The notes: generated by a model not told the origin, from the sequence alone. A stretch of DNA of 64,000 bases from Micropruina sp. (GCA_016711105.1 JADJTO010000002.1:62001-126000); one strand, 5' to 3'; shown: positions 11,813-23,047, counted from the stretch's first letter. Translations and numbers: made by a program.

Positions 11813-14130
11813 CAGCGCACCGGGGCCGGGCCGGTGTGGGTGCTGGCCTGGAGCCGCACCACAATCGACTTGGAGACCGGGGTGTTGGACTCCTCGGCGA
11901 CCGAATCCAGCGGCACCAGCACGTTGGTCTCGGGGAAGTACGCCGCCAAGCAGCCGCGGGCGGTTTGATAATCGACCAGCCTGAACGCGGGCGCCAGCCG
12001 CTCCTGCATACCGTCGGGGGTGGCCCACTCGGAGATGATGTCGACCGACTGACCCTCGGTGAAGCCGAGATCCAACCGGTCGCCCGGGTTGATGAAGAGG
12101 ACCCGCCGCCCAGCGGTGATCCCGCGGTAGACGTCGTCCATGCCATAGATGGTGGTGTTGAACTGGTCGTGGCTGCGCACCGTCTGCAACAACAGCCGGC
12201 CCGGGGAACCTCGAGGATGGTCAACGTGTTCACGGTGAAGCGGGCCTTGCCAGTCTCGGTGGCGAAGCTTCGCGCATCCCGGGGGCCCGTTCGGCAGGGC
12301 GAACCCCGCCGTACCGGCTACTCGTTGTTCGAAGTCGTCGAAGCCTGGGATGGTCGCGGCGATGTGCCGGCGGATCACCGCGTAGTCGGAGCCCATCGAC
12401 GCCCAGTCAAGGCCGTTGCCGAGCACCCGTTCGGCCAGGGAGCAAACAATGTCAACCTCGGAGCGACAGTGCTCGGTGGCGGGCCGCAGCCGCCCACGTG
12501 AGGCGTGCACCATCCCCATCGAGTCCTCGACGGTGACGAACTGCTCCCGGCCGCCGGTGTGATCGCGTTCCGTCCGACCCAGGGTGGGCAGGATCAGGGC
12601 CCGCCTGCCGGTGATGGCATGGGAGGAGTTCAGTTTCGTCGAGATGTGGACGGTCAGGTCTAGCTGCCGCAGGGCCGCCTCGGTGGCTCGGGAATCCGGA
12701 GTCGCCCGGACGAAGTTGCCGCCCAGCGCCACAAAAACCTTGGCCCGGCGGTCCCGCATCGCGCCGATCGCCTGCACCACGTCGAAGCCGTCCGGCCGGG
12801 GCATCGGCAGCCCGAAGTGCCGCTCCAGTGCGTCCAACAGCCAGGCGGGTGGCCTTTCGTTGATCCCCATCGTGCGATCCCCCTGCACGTTGGAGTGCCC
12901 GCGCACCGGGCACGGCCCAGCGCCGGGTCGTCCGATGTTGCCGCGGAGCAGCAGGAAGTTGACGATCTCGCGGATGGTCGGCACCGAGTTCTTGTGTTGG
13001 GTCAACCCCATCGCCCAGCAGACCACCACGGAACCGGCCGAGCGCACCTGATCGACGACGTGATGCAGCTCAGCCAAGGTGAGCCCGCAGGCGCGGAGCA
13101 GATCTGCCCAGGCCAGGCCATCGAGGTGCCGCACCAGCGCCTCGTAGCCCTCGGTGTGTTCGCGGATGAACTCGTGATCCAACACCGAACCCCCCGCTGC
13201 CCGATCGGCCTCGACGAGCAGCTTGTTCAACGCCTGGAAGAACGCCAGGTCGCCGTTGAGCCGAATCTGGCAGTAATCGTCAGCAATCGCGGTGCCGCCG
13301 CCGACCACTCCACGAACGGTCTGCGGGTTCCGGAAGGCGGTCAAGCCTGCCTCGACGAGTGGGTTGACCGCGATGATCCGACCGCCGTTGACCTTGACCC
13401 GCTCCAGCGAGGACAGCATCCGGGGGTGATTCGTGCCCGGGTTCTGGCCGGCGATGATCACCAGCTCCGCGGTCTCGATGTCGGTCAGGGTGACCGTTCC
13501 CTTGCCGATCCCGATCGTCTGGGTCAGGGCGGTGCCACTGGATTCGTGGCACATGTTGGAGCAGTCGGGCAGGTTGTTGGTGCCGAAGGCCCGGACGAAC
13601 AGCTGGTAGGCGAACGCCGCCTCATTGGACGTGCGGCCCGAGGTGTAGAAGATCGCCTCCTGGGGTGAGTCGAGCGCGATCAGTTGGTCGGCGATCAGGC
13701 CCAATGCCTCCTCCCAACTGATCGGCTGATAGTGCGTCGCACCCTCGCGCAAGACCATCGGCTCGGCCAGTCGTCCCTGGGAACCGAGCCAGTGATCGGA
13801 CTTCTCGGCCAGCTCGGCGACCGGATGGGTGGCGAAGAACTCCCGTGTGACCCGACGCAGCGTGGCCTCCTCGGCCACCGCTTTGGCCCCGTTCTCACAG
13901 AACTCCGCAGCGTGCCGGTGCTCGGGATCCGGCCAGGCGCAGCCGGGGCAATCGAAGCCGTCGCGCTGGTTGACAGAGGTCAAGGTGAGCAGCGAGCGGC
14001 GCGCCCCCATCTGTTGGTTGGCAGCCGACAGCGCACGCAGCACCCCGGGGATCCCGGCGCCGTAGTGCTTGGGCTGGCCGACCCCGAGCTTGGCATCACC
14101 GGGATCGTCGGTCGGCGCCTTGGTGGACAT
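11812..14130 (-). CDS. FdhF/YdeP-family molybdopterin oxidoreductase (two cancelling indels)
   Basis: A roughly 772-residue alpha-subunit-like bis-MGD enzyme. The start is the ATG at 14128-14130. It has the reduced cluster motif [16 protein letters not shown] of YdeP-type proteins rather than the four-cysteine 4Fe-4S motif of classical formate dehydrogenases, then [13 protein letters not shown], the cofactor loops CHESSGTAL and [11 protein letters not shown], and the C-terminal MGD-binding domain ([13 protein letters not shown]). An extra C at 12281-12285 and a missing C at 12203-12206 throw 26 residues out of frame and back; corrected they read [15 protein letters not shown] and [13 protein letters not shown]. 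The physiological reaction of this family is not settled; YdeP of E. coli is linked to acid resistance. No UGA/Sec codon is seen. Confidence 0.88.
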   Translation of the reverse strand: MSTKAPTDDPGDAKLGVGQPKHYGAGIPGVLRALSAANQQMGARRSLLTLTSVNQRDGFDCPGCAWPDPEHRHAAEFCENGAKAVAEEATLRRVTREFFATHPVAELAEKSDHWLGSQGRLAEPMVLREGATHYQPISWEEALGLIADQLIALDSPQEAIFYTSGRTSNEAAFAYQLFVRAFGTNNLPDCSNMCHESSGTALTQTIGIGKGTVTLTDIETAELVIIAGQNPGTNHPRMLSSLERVKVNGGRIIAVNPLVEAGLTAFRNPQTVRGVVGGGTAIADDYCQIRLNGDLAFFQALNKLLVEADRAAGGSVLDHEFIREHTEGYEALVRHLDGLAWADLLRACGLTLAELHHVVDQVRSAGSVVVCWAMGLTQHKNSVPTIREIVNFLLLRGNIGRPGAGPCPVRGHSNVQGDRTMGINERPPAWLLDALERHFGLPMPRPDGFDVVQAIGAMRDRRAKVFVALGGNFVRATPDSRATEAALRQLDLTVHISTKLNSSHAITGRRALILPTLGRTERDHTGGREQFVTVEDSMGMVHASRGRLRPATEHCRSEVDIVCSLAERVLGNGLDWASMGSDYAVIRRHIAATIPGFDDFEQRVAGTAGFALPNGPPGCAKLRHRDWQGPLHREHVDHPRGSPGRLLLQTVRSHDQFNTTIYGMDDVYRGITAGRRVLFINPGDRLDLGFTEGQSVDIISEWATPDGMQERLAPAFRLVDYQTARGCLAAYFPETNVLVPLDSVAEESNTPVSKSIVVRLQASTHTGPAPVR

Positions 14131-14179
14131 GCTCAGAACCTCGCTGTCGGACGACTGCGCACAGTATGGCCCTGGGGGG

Positions 14180-15548
14180 TCACGAATCCAACGTCCGGCG
14201 GAAGAGCCCCAGCAGCCGTCGCGGCAGATCCCCCTCAGCCAGGGTGACGTTGACGTCCAGATCGCGGCAGGCGACCTGGTAGCAGAAGCCATCGGGGACG
14301 GTCGCACTGCCGCCCAGCCGGGAGAGGTCTCCCCGGCGAGCAGGGCCGCCCAGCGGTCGGCGTCGTTGGGCGGCAGCTGATCCAGGCTCGTCCGGCGCTC
14401 CTTCACCAATCCAGCAATCCCCCGGTGCGCCGAAGCAGCAGGTCGGCCTCCGCCGCTGCTGGAACGTCCGGGGCGTCCGGCGCGTCCGAGGCCGAAGGGG
14501 CCTGCACGATCGGGGCGATCCCGACCGTCCGCCAGGCATCGGCAATAGCCTCAGCGTGGGCGCTGTCGGGGCCGAACCTGGCCCTGGCCGCCGCGACGGT
14601 CAGGCGGGCGAACCCGCGGAAGTCGGTCCGGGCTCGGATCCCCTCCCCGGTCAACACGTCGAACCAGACCTGGCCGACGCCGGACCAGGCGTCGCCGCCG
14701 ACAGCCAGTGCCGCCAGCGCGAAGGCCCGGTTCGGGATGCCGGAGTTGATGTGCACACCCCCGTTGTCGTCGCGGGTGAGCACGAAGTCGCTGAAGTGCG
14801 CCGGCTGTGGATCGGCCCCCAGGCGCGGGTCGTCGTAGGCGGTACCTGGGTGCAGCATGTTGCGCAGGGCAACCCCGGCCACCCCCGGCAGCAGCAGATC
14901 AGCGCCGACCAGCCAGTCGGACTCCTCCGCTCGCAGCCCCAGCGTCCGCTGCTTGACCAGCACCCCGAGCACATCCGACATGTGCTCGTTCAGGGCGCCC
15001 GGCTGACCGGAGTAGATCAGGCCGGCGGTGAGCTCGGTCACGCCGTGCGCCAACTCGTGCCCGATCACCTCCAGGCTGGCCGTGAACCGGCCGAAGATTT
15101 CGCCGTCCCCGTCGCCGAACACCATCCGTTCGCCGTCCCAGAAGGCGTTGTCGTAGCCCCGCCCGTAGTGGACGGTGCCGTCCAGGGTCATGCCTGACCC
15201 GTCGATCGAGTTGCGGCCGAAGGCTTCGAACAGCAGCCGCCAGGTGGCTCCGAACCCGTCCCACGCCTCATCTGCGGCCGGATCGCCGGTGGCAGGGTCG
15301 TCGCCGCGACGGATCAACGTGCCGGGCAATCGTTCGGTGCCGCGCGCATCCCAGAGCTGTCGCGCCGCTGCCGGGGAGGTGGATTGCAGCGCCGGCGCAC
15401 CGAGCCCGGCCTCAGCCCCCAATCGATCGGAACGAAACCTGGTGTCGGAGCGCAGCGTCCGGCGAGCTCGCGCGGAGATCTCTGGATCCTCCGATTGAGA
15501 CAGCTTGCGCAGCAGGTAGGGCGGAACGATGTGGCAACGGGGTGTCAT
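14180..15548 (-). CDS. Protealysin-like M4 metalloprotease fused to emfourin inhibitor domain (frameshifted)
   Basis: A zinc endopeptidase of family M4 (thermolysin clan). The N-terminus CHIVPPYLLRKL is the short precursor segment of protealysin-type enzymes; no signal peptide is present, so the protein is probably made inside the cell. HELAH is at residues 164-168 and the third zinc ligand lies in NEHMSD; GGVHINSGIPNRAF holds the second active-site region. After an Ala/Pro linker (about 349-367) the frame reads LLLRRTGG and stops at 14403, but restoring one G (run at 14419-14423) gives RRTGGIAGLVKERRTSLDQL, and restoring another base at 14320-14322 leads to PDGFCYQV and VTLAEGDLPRRLLGLF. That tail is an emfourin-type M4 protease inhibitor. 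Corrected length is about 456 residues. It is possible, but less likely, that the inhibitor is a separate overlapping gene. Confidence 0.82.
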
Positions 15549-15583
15549 GGCCCCATCATGCCGTCAGGCACCGACAGATTCGC

Positions 15584-16010
15584 TCAGCTGCCGGGCAGCG
15601 CCAACGGTGACCGGCGTACCGGCGCCCGCCCCACATGGACGGCACCGCTCGCCTCGGCCGTGAACAGCCGGACGGTGCTCTCGGTGACCTGCAACTGCTG
15701 CACGATCTCGGGCCAGGTGTGCGAGCTGCTCCCGCAGACTCTCCAGCTCGTCCTCCAGCGCGAGAATCCGACGGATGCCCTCCAGGTTGATCCCCTCGTT
15801 CTGGGAGAGGTTCTGGATGTGTCGGAGCTTGGCGATGTCCCGCAGCGAGTAGCGGCGGCCGCGGCCGCGGGCTCGGCGTGGCACCACCAATCCCAGCCGG
15901 TCGTAGCCGCGCAGCGTCTGCGGATGCATCTCGGCCAGTTGAGCCGCCACCGAAATCACGAACACCGGCGCGTCGGAGTCGATCCGCTGCGGGAGGAACG
16001 GGCCGGTCAT
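15584..16010 (-). CDS. hspR: Heat-shock repressor HspR, MerR family (frameshifted near C-terminus)
   Basis: HspR binds HAIR operators and represses dnaK and clpB, with DnaK as co-repressor. The MerR-type helix-turn-helix is at about residues 18-75 (FVISVAAQLAEMHPQTLRGYDRLGL, broken here as two stretches by family convention; RRYSLRDIAKLRHIQ), followed by the coiled segment NLEGIRRILALEDELESL. An extra base in a CCC run (15710-15712) sends the frame into RDRAAVAGHREH; the corrected frame gives EIVQQLQVTESTVRLFTAE and stops at 15584-15586, typical of HspR tails. The ATG at 16008-16010 lies 3 bp after dnaJ, as the last gene of dnaK-grpE-dnaJ-hspR. Corrected length about 141 residues. Confidence 0.92.
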
Positions 16011-16013
16011 GAC

Positions 16014-17168
16014 CTAGACCCCGAACAGGTGGGAACGCGGATCCGGCTCGCCCAAGGCGGCCGCGAAACTTTCGAGGGCCTCTCGGGCAACTTCGCTCAG
16101 GTGATGCGGCACCTGCACCTCGACCGTGATCAGAAGGTCACCGGCCGTTCCGTCGGGCTTGTGCACTCCTTTGGCTCGCACCCGGAACGTGCGACCGTTC
16201 GGGGTCCCCGGCGGAATCTTCAGCGTGACCCGTGGACCGCCCAACGTGGGCACCGAGATGTCAGCCCCCAGGGAGACTTCGGTGAACGTCACCGGCACGG
16301 TCAGGGTCAGGTTGTCGCCCTTGCGTCCGAACAGCTTGTGCGGCCGGACGTGCACCAGCACGTAGAGGTCGCCGGGGGCGCCGCCGTTGTCACCGGCACC
16401 GCCCTTGCCTTTGATCCGAATCCGCTGGCCGTCCAGCACCCCAGCCGGGATCCGGACCTGCATCGTGGAGGTGGAATGGGCGCGTCCCGACCCGTTGCAT
16501 GCAGGACAGGGATCATCGATCACCAGGCCGCGACCGCGGCAATCCCGACAGGGTTCGGTGACCGCGAACACGCCACCCGAGGTGGAGGTCTGCATCCCGC
16601 CACCCTGGCAGGTCGGGCAGACCTTGGGCACCGTGCCGACCCGGGCGCCCGTCCCCCGACAGGCCTCACAGGCAGCATCGGAAGCCGTCTGCAGGGAGAC
16701 GGTCACGCCTTCCACCGAGGCGGTGAAGTCGATCGTGACCTCCCCCTCGACGTCGGCACCTCGACGCGGCCCGCGGCCTCCGGTCGGGGCCCGTCGGGTG
16801 GTGGTGCCACCGAACAGGTTGCCGAAGAGATCGGAGATGTTGCCACCATCGCCACCGGTGGCATTGCGGAACAGGTCGTCCATCGACGGAGCCGCGCCGC
16901 CTGGCCCCCCGGGGAACCGGAACCCACCGCCGCCGAACAGCCGCCGTGCCTCGTCGTATTCCTTGCGCTTGGCCGGATCGCTGAGCACCGAGTTGGCCTC
17001 GGACATCTCCTTGAAGCGCTTCTCAGCCTGCGGGTTGTTCTGGTTCTGGTCAGGATGGTTCTCCCGGGCCAGCTTGCGGAACGCCTTCTTGATCTCCTCG
17101 GGGGTGGCAGAGGAGGACACGCCGAGGACCTTGTAGTAGTCCTTCTCGAGCCAGTCCTTCGTGCTCAT
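16014..17168 (-). CDS. dnaJ: Co-chaperone DnaJ
   Basis: DnaJ delivers unfolded proteins to DnaK and stimulates its ATPase. The 384-residue product starts at the ATG 17166-17168 (MSTKDWLEKDYYKVLGV). The J domain holds HPD (ENHPDQN), followed by a Gly/Phe-rich stretch (RLFGGGGFRFPGGPGG), the zinc-binding domain with four CxxCxGxG repeats (CEACRGTG, CPTCQGGG, CRDCRGRG, CPACNGSG) and the C-terminal substrate-binding domains. It is in the dnaK operon, 43 bp after grpE. The DKDYY-like N-terminus (WLEKDYYKVLGV) resembles the DnaJ1 type of actinobacteria that is linked to dnaK. Confidence 0.97.
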   Translation of the reverse strand: MSTKDWLEKDYYKVLGVSSSATPEEIKKAFRKLARENHPDQNQNNPQAEKRFKEMSEANSVLSDPAKRKEYDEARRLFGGGGFRFPGGPGGAAPSMDDLFRNATGGDGGNISDLFGNLFGGTTTRRAPTGGRGPRRGADVEGEVTIDFTASVEGVTVSLQTASDAACEACRGTGARVGTVPKVCPTCQGGGMQTSTSGGVFAVTEPCRDCRGRGLVIDDPCPACNGSGRAHSTSTMQVRIPAGVLDGQRIRIKGKGGAGDNGGAPGDLYVLVHVRPHKLFGRKGDNLTLTVPVTFTEVSLGADISVPTLGGPRVTLKIPPGTPNGRTFRVRAKGVHKPDGTAGDLLITVEVQVPHHLSEVAREALESFAAALGEPDPRSHLFGV

Positions 17169-17211
17169 CGACGGGCCCTCCTCTCCCACTCGTGCATTGG
17201 ACGCGCCAGCG

Positions 17212-17840
17212 TCATTCCGGATCGGCGACGCCGACCCTGGCCGGTCGAAGAACCCGATCGTTGAGCTTGACGCCCTTCTGCATGATGGCCGAACAGGTGG
17301 CCACCTCAACACCCGGCATCGGCACCTGCATCAGCGCCTCGTGGATCTGCGGATCGAACGGATCGCCGACCTCGCCATAGGTTTCGAGGCCGTACTTGGC
17401 GGTGATCTTCTCCAACTCATCGGCCACCAGCCGGAACCCACCGGTCAGCTCATTGTGCTCCCGGGCGCCCTCCACGCTGTCGAGGACGGGTAGCAGATCC
17501 AACACCACAGCTTCGATCCCGCCCTGGCGAGCCAGGGTGCGATCCCGGTCGACCCGTCGCTTGTAGTTGACATACTCCGCCTGAAGCCGCTGCAAATCGG
17601 CCGTGCGCTCAGAGGCGAGCTCCTCCAGTTCGGAGATCTTCGCCGCGTGGATCGGGCTGGAGGGAGCGCCTGGCTGAACCGGTGGCTCAACTTCCTCCGC
17701 CGCCTCAAGGCCCTCTGCGGCCTCGACGCCCTCCTCCACCTGCTCGCTGTCGGCCAGGTAATCGCCGACGGACGAGTCGTGCTCACTCATGCTTGCTCCT
17801 TGTTCCCCGATGCCGGGTTCCGGGCTGCTCGACTGGTCGC

Positions 17841-17844
<4 letters not shown>
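17212..17844 (-). CDS. grpE: Nucleotide exchange factor GrpE
   Basis: GrpE releases ADP from DnaK. The 210-residue product has an acidic, low-complexity N-terminus rich in Glu/Ala ([18 protein letters not shown]), a long coiled-coil helix ([19 protein letters not shown], then [13 protein letters not shown]) and the C-terminal beta domain with [21 protein letters not shown]. The GTG start at 17842-17844 overlaps the dnaK stop codon as GTGA, so translation is coupled. An in-frame ATG 18 codons later is an alternative start. Confidence 0.95.
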
Positions 17845-19681
<1,837 letters not shown>

Positions 19682-19741
19682 GGGTGTTACCTCCGGTGTG
19701 AGACTGATGTTCTAGAGAATCTGAGATGTAGCTGGGTGCGA

Positions 19742-19762
19742 GTTGAGCCTAGCACGCTCAAC
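19742..19762 (-). promoter_or_regulatory. Second, HAIR-like operator upstream of dnaK
   Basis: GTTGAGC, seven bases, GCTCAAC forms a perfect 7-bp inverted repeat with the same N7 spacing as the neighbouring HAIR site, differing from consensus only in the inner base pair (C/G instead of T/A). A TAGGCT that could act as -10 box (19747-19752, minus strand) lies inside it. Tandem HAIR sites before dnaK are known in other actinobacteria. Confidence 0.8.
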
Positions 19763-19768
19763 TTCGAA

Positions 19769-19789
19769 CTTGAGTACACCGGACTCAAC
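19769..19789 (-). promoter_or_regulatory. HAIR operator upstream of dnaK
   Basis: CTTGAGT, seven bases, ACTCAAC matches the HAIR consensus at all but one position. It is about 90 bp upstream of the dnaK start and next to the second, weaker repeat. Together with the copy before clpB this shows a local HspR regulon. Confidence 0.9.
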
Positions 19790-19885
19790 CTTTGCTGGCC
19801 GGGGCGTATTCCCGGCCGATCCGTTGACGCGGCGCTGTCACCTCCTACAGTGTGACGAGCAGCGACGCATGAGAGGCACCGTGAC

Positions 19886-20269
19886 GTGAACTTCGAGAAG
19901 GTCATCTTCGGCTTCTTCATCACCTTGGCCGCCACCTTGAACTTCGGGTTCTTCATCGGGGACATGACCAGGCCAGAACTGCACAACGTCTACGGTCTGG
20001 GTGCCGCCCTGGTGGTCAGCCTGATCGCCACCGTGCTGAAGTTCGGGGACCGCACCCAGCTGGGAGCCGTCCATCTGGCCACCAGCCTGGTCGCCGACCT
20101 GCAGCTGATCGCGGCCGCCGTGATCTGGACGTGGGCCAGCTATGGCACGCCGGGGGGCATGGACGGAAACCACATGTCCCAAGTGATCTCGATGAGCGCC
20201 GGCGCCCTGATGGCCAATGGCGTCTCGGTGGTGCTCATGGTTGGCGAGACGCTCTCGCTGCGCCGCTGA
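19886..20269 (+). CDS. Small four-helix membrane protein, DUF6394-like
   Basis: A 127-residue integral membrane protein starting at GTG 19886 (MNFEKVIFGFFITLAATLNFGFF as translated, split by family recognition). Four hydrophobic segments are seen at about residues 5-25, 35-52, 63-85 and 97-120. I recognise it as DUF6394-like by its NFEKVIFGFF start and NFGFFIGD segment. One base separates its stop from the start of the potassium channel gene, so the two are very probably one transcript and may form one complex; that partnership is inferred. No function is known to me. Confidence 0.75.
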   Translation: MNFEKVIFGFFITLAATLNFGFFIGDMTRPELHNVYGLGAALVVSLIATVLKFGDRTQLGAVHLATSLVADLQLIAAAVIWTWASYGTPGGMDGNHMSQVISMSAGALMANGVSVVLMVGETLSLRR

Positions 20270-20270
20270 G

Positions 20271-22034
20271 ATGGCCCCAGCCAGTACCCGTGGCGGTGAC
20301 CACCGCTCCGCTTTCACCAACGTCCTCTATCTGTTCCTGAGGCGGATGCGGTTCCCGCTCGTCCTGATCATCGTCCTGTACACGATCACCGTGGTCGGCC
20401 TCAGCATGATGCCCGGCATCGACGCCGACGGGAACCCGACACCGGGGATGGGCCTGTTTCTGGCCTTCTACGTGATCAGCTACACCGGCACCACGATCGG
20501 CTTCGGGGAACTACCCTTCCCCTACTCCACCGCGCAACGGCTCTGGATGACGCTGTCCATCTACCTGACCGTGCTGGGGTGGTCGTACTCGGTGGTCACC
20601 GTGCTGTCGCTGGTGCAGGAACCGGCCTTCATGAACGCGCTCAAGGCGGGCCGGTTCGCCCGCCGGATCAACCAGCTCCGCGAGCCGTTCTATCTGGTCT
20701 GCGGCTGTGGCGAGACCGGCACCCTGGTCTGTCACGGGCTGGACCGGCTGGGGTTTCGCTTCGTGGTGGTGGAGCAGAACCCGGCCCGGCTACAGGAACT
20801 GCGGTTGGAGGACTTCCGCAGCGACGCCCCGATGATCGTGGCCGATGCGGCCCAACCGGGCACCTTGATCAGTGCCGGACTCACCTCGCCGTGGTGCCGC
20901 GGCGTGATGGCCCTGGCGGTGGACGACGAGACCAACCGGGCGATCGCGGTCACCGTCCGGCTCCTGGCCCCCAAGGTGCCGGTGCTGGCCCGAATCGGAT
21001 CCGCCGAGGGGGGTAACCAAATGGGCGCCTTCGGTGGCGACATGGTGATCAACCCGTTCGAACGATTCGCCCGCTACTTGGCGGCCGCCGTCGTGGCCCC
21101 CGAGAGCTACCGGCTGCGCGAGATTCTGACCGGTCTCCCCGGTGATGACTGGCCAGAGGAGCATCGCCCGCCCGGCGGGCATTGGGTGATGTGTGGCTAT
21201 GGCCGCTTCGGCCACATGATCCGCGAGGAACTCTGCGGCGCCGGGCTGACCATGACCGTGATCGACCGGTTGCACTACGGCGAGCCCGGCGTCGACATCC
21301 AGGGCACCGGAGTTGATGCGGCCAGCCTGCGCGCTGCCGGGATCGAGCACAGCACGGGGATCGTGACCGGGAACGCCAACGATCTGAAGAATCTGGCGAT
21401 CGCGATCACCGCCCGGGAGCTCAAACCTGACCTCTTCGTGGTCACCCGGCAGAACCAGAACTCCAACGCACCCCTGTTCAAGGCCTTCGAGCATGATCTG
21501 GCCATGGTTCCGAGCCGGATCGTCGCCCGGGAGTTCCTGGCGTTGATCACCACTCCCCTGCTGGCCCGGTTCCTGGCTGCCATTCCGAACCGGGACGAGG
21601 CCTGGTGCACGGCCCTGATCAAACGCCTCGCGCGGGTGAACAGGCACCGCGTGCCTGAGGTCTGGAGCGTGAAACTGGCCAGCAGCCAGGCTGAGGCGCT
21701 CCGCGGCGCCCTCGTGGCAGGTCACCGGCTGACCGCGGGGACGCTGCTCACCGACCCCTACGAGCGCGCCCACCGAACCCGCGGCGTACTGCTCATGGTG
21801 GCCCGCGGCAGCCAGGTGTTTCCGCTGCCCGATCACGACTTCCAGCTGCAACGGGGCGACGAGTTGCTCTTCGCCGGGTCAGAACAAGCTCGGCGACGGA
21901 TCGATCTGGTCGCCACCAACGAGAACGTGCTCAACTACGTCCGCGGTGCCCGGGACGGCGCGGGTGGTTGGCTGTGGCAGTGGTTGGAGGACCGCCGAAA
22001 CGCGAGGACGAAAGCCGGCGACGGCGCGTCCTGA
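20271..22034 (+). CDS. Two-helix potassium channel with two TrkA-N/RCK modules
   Basis: A 587-residue ion channel subunit. Start ATG 20271, two bases after the DUF6394 stop. The first membrane helix is at about residues 27-45 (PLVLIIVLYTITVVGLS), then a pore helix and the selectivity filter TGTTIGFGE (canonical TTVGYGD), then a second helix (YLTVLGWSYSVVTVLSLV). Two cytoplasmic Rossmann-type RCK units follow: FYLVCGCGETGTLVCHGL at about 137 and HWVMCGYGRFGHMIREEL at about 300, with a TrkA-C-like end (GDELLFAGSEQARRRI). It is a Kch/MthK-like design with an internal tandem RCK, probably gating in response to a nucleotide or ion ligand. Confidence 0.85.
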   Translation: MAPASTRGGDHRSAFTNVLYLFLRRMRFPLVLIIVLYTITVVGLSMMPGIDADGNPTPGMGLFLAFYVISYTGTTIGFGELPFPYSTAQRLWMTLSIYLTVLGWSYSVVTVLSLVQEPAFMNALKAGRFARRINQLREPFYLVCGCGETGTLVCHGLDRLGFRFVVVEQNPARLQELRLEDFRSDAPMIVADAAQPGTLISAGLTSPWCRGVMALAVDDETNRAIAVTVRLLAPKVPVLARIGSAEGGNQMGAFGGDMVINPFERFARYLAAAVVAPESYRLREILTGLPGDDWPEEHRPPGGHWVMCGYGRFGHMIREELCGAGLTMTVIDRLHYGEPGVDIQGTGVDAASLRAAGIEHSTGIVTGNANDLKNLAIAITARELKPDLFVVTRQNQNSNAPLFKAFEHDLAMVPSRIVAREFLALITTPLLARFLAAIPNRDEAWCTALIKRLARVNRHRVPEVWSVKLASSQAEALRGALVAGHRLTAGTLLTDPYERAHRTRGVLLMVARGSQVFPLPDHDFQLQRGDELLFAGSEQARRRIDLVATNENVLNYVRGARDGAGGWLWQWLEDRRNARTKAGDGAS

Positions 22035-22039
22035 CTCGA

Positions 22040-23047
22040 TCAGCTGTCAGAGGACGGGTCAGCCGGGCTGGACGGGCTGGACGGCTCAGCGGGGCCCGAC
22101 TGCTCAGCCGGACTGGACTGCTCAGCCGGACTGGACTGGTCAGCACCGGCACCCTCGGTCATGGAGTCCAGGAGCGGTCCGATCACCGGGAAGGAGTGCC
22201 ACAGCGGGTGCCCGTGGCCGGTGACATGCGCGGTCACCCCGGGATGACCCAAGCTGGCCAGCGAGGTGTGCAGCGTGTCAATGGCGTCGATCCGACACAG
22301 ACTGCTCCACTGCCCGCGGGCCAGGTCGACCCGACTGCCCGCCGGCAACTCACTGGCGGCCAGATCGGGCCGGCCAAGGACCATGCCGATCGCGACCAGA
22401 TCAACCAGGCCGTATTTGACCAGAGGCTCGCGCCGTTGGGACTGGTGCGCCGCCATCGCCCAGTCGAGGGGCAGATTGGACCGGTAGCTCAGCGGCTGCC
22501 GCAGCCAGTCGGCGATGTTGTGCGCCTGCAGTTCGACCAGGTTCCGCACCACCATCGACACCGGTTCGATCAGGGTGACCCGCGTGATCGGGCCGGGCAA
22601 CATCGACACCGCAGCCGCGCCCAACGAACAGCCCGTGGAGTAGCCGATCAGGTGCACCTCCTCGAACGGGCCCAACCCGCAGACCCGGATCGCCTCGCCG
22701 ACGTAGCCGGCGGTCAGTTCTGCCCAGGGCTCGATCCGACCGCGGAGCATGTCGTTGCGGACCGGCGCCGGAATCGGATCCCCGAAACGGCTCATCCCCG
22801 GGATCTCGGTCAGCACCACGGTGGCATCGAAGGAGTCGGCCAGCATGCGGCACTTGAGGGCCTCCCAGGGCCCAAGGGGGGTGTTGAAGCCCGGAATGTA
22901 GACGATCAGTCGCGGGCTGTCCCGGATCACGACCAGCGAGTCCACCGGCGGTCGTCCGGCCGGCCGGAGCACGAAGTGCAAGGCTTCACCGCCCGGCTCG
23001 ATCAGTCCGCCGGGATGACGCTGATCGATTGTCACCTCCGCGCGCAT
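22040..23047 (-). CDS. Alpha/beta hydrolase with Ser/Pro-rich repeat tail
   Basis: A 335-residue serine hydrolase-fold protein. The nucleophile elbow is GYSTG (LIGYSTGCSLGAAAV), and the final His is probably in VTGHGHPLWHS. No signal peptide is seen. The last 35 residues are low-complexity (SSPAEQSSPAEQSGPAEP and similar), encoded by an 18-bp tandem repeat. The start is the ATG at 23045-23047. Substrate unknown; the tail may be a flexible linker with variable length. Confidence 0.7.
   Translation of the reverse strand: MRAEVTIDQRHPGGLIEPGGEALHFVLRPAGRPPVDSLVVIRDSPRLIVYIPGFNTPLGPWEALKCRMLADSFDATVVLTEIPGMSRFGDPIPAPVRNDMLRGRIEPWAELTAGYVGEAIRVCGLGPFEEVHLIGYSTGCSLGAAAVSMLPGPITRVTLIEPVSMVVRNLVELQAHNIADWLRQPLSYRSNLPLDWAMAAHQSQRREPLVKYGLVDLVAIGMVLGRPDLAASELPAGSRVDLARGQWSSLCRIDAIDTLHTSLASLGHPGVTAHVTGHGHPLWHSFPVIGPLLDSMTEGAGADQSSPAEQSSPAEQSGPAEPSSPSSPADPSSDS
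22100..22144. repeat. 18-bp tandem repeat coding a Ser-Pro-Ala-Glu-Gln tail
   Basis: The unit CTGCTCAGCCGGACTGGA occurs twice exactly (22100-22117, 22118-22135) and a third, partial and diverged copy follows. A diverged copy also lies just before (22084-22099). Because the unit is a multiple of three, gain or loss of a copy changes the hydrolase tail by six residues without breaking the frame. Confidence 0.85.

Noticed and set aside
11812..14130. Possible selenocysteine codon in a formate-dehydrogenase-like gene
   Set aside because: No in-frame UGA is needed; the catalytic region is YdeP-type and the frame breaks are explained by G/C-run errors.
15384..17264. A 626-residue plus-strand open frame
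   Set aside because: It is antisense to the protease, hspR and dnaJ genes, which are clearly recognisable; no motif is seen in it.
22100..22144. CRISPR-like repeat
   Set aside because: The units are tandem without spacers and code in frame for a protein tail.
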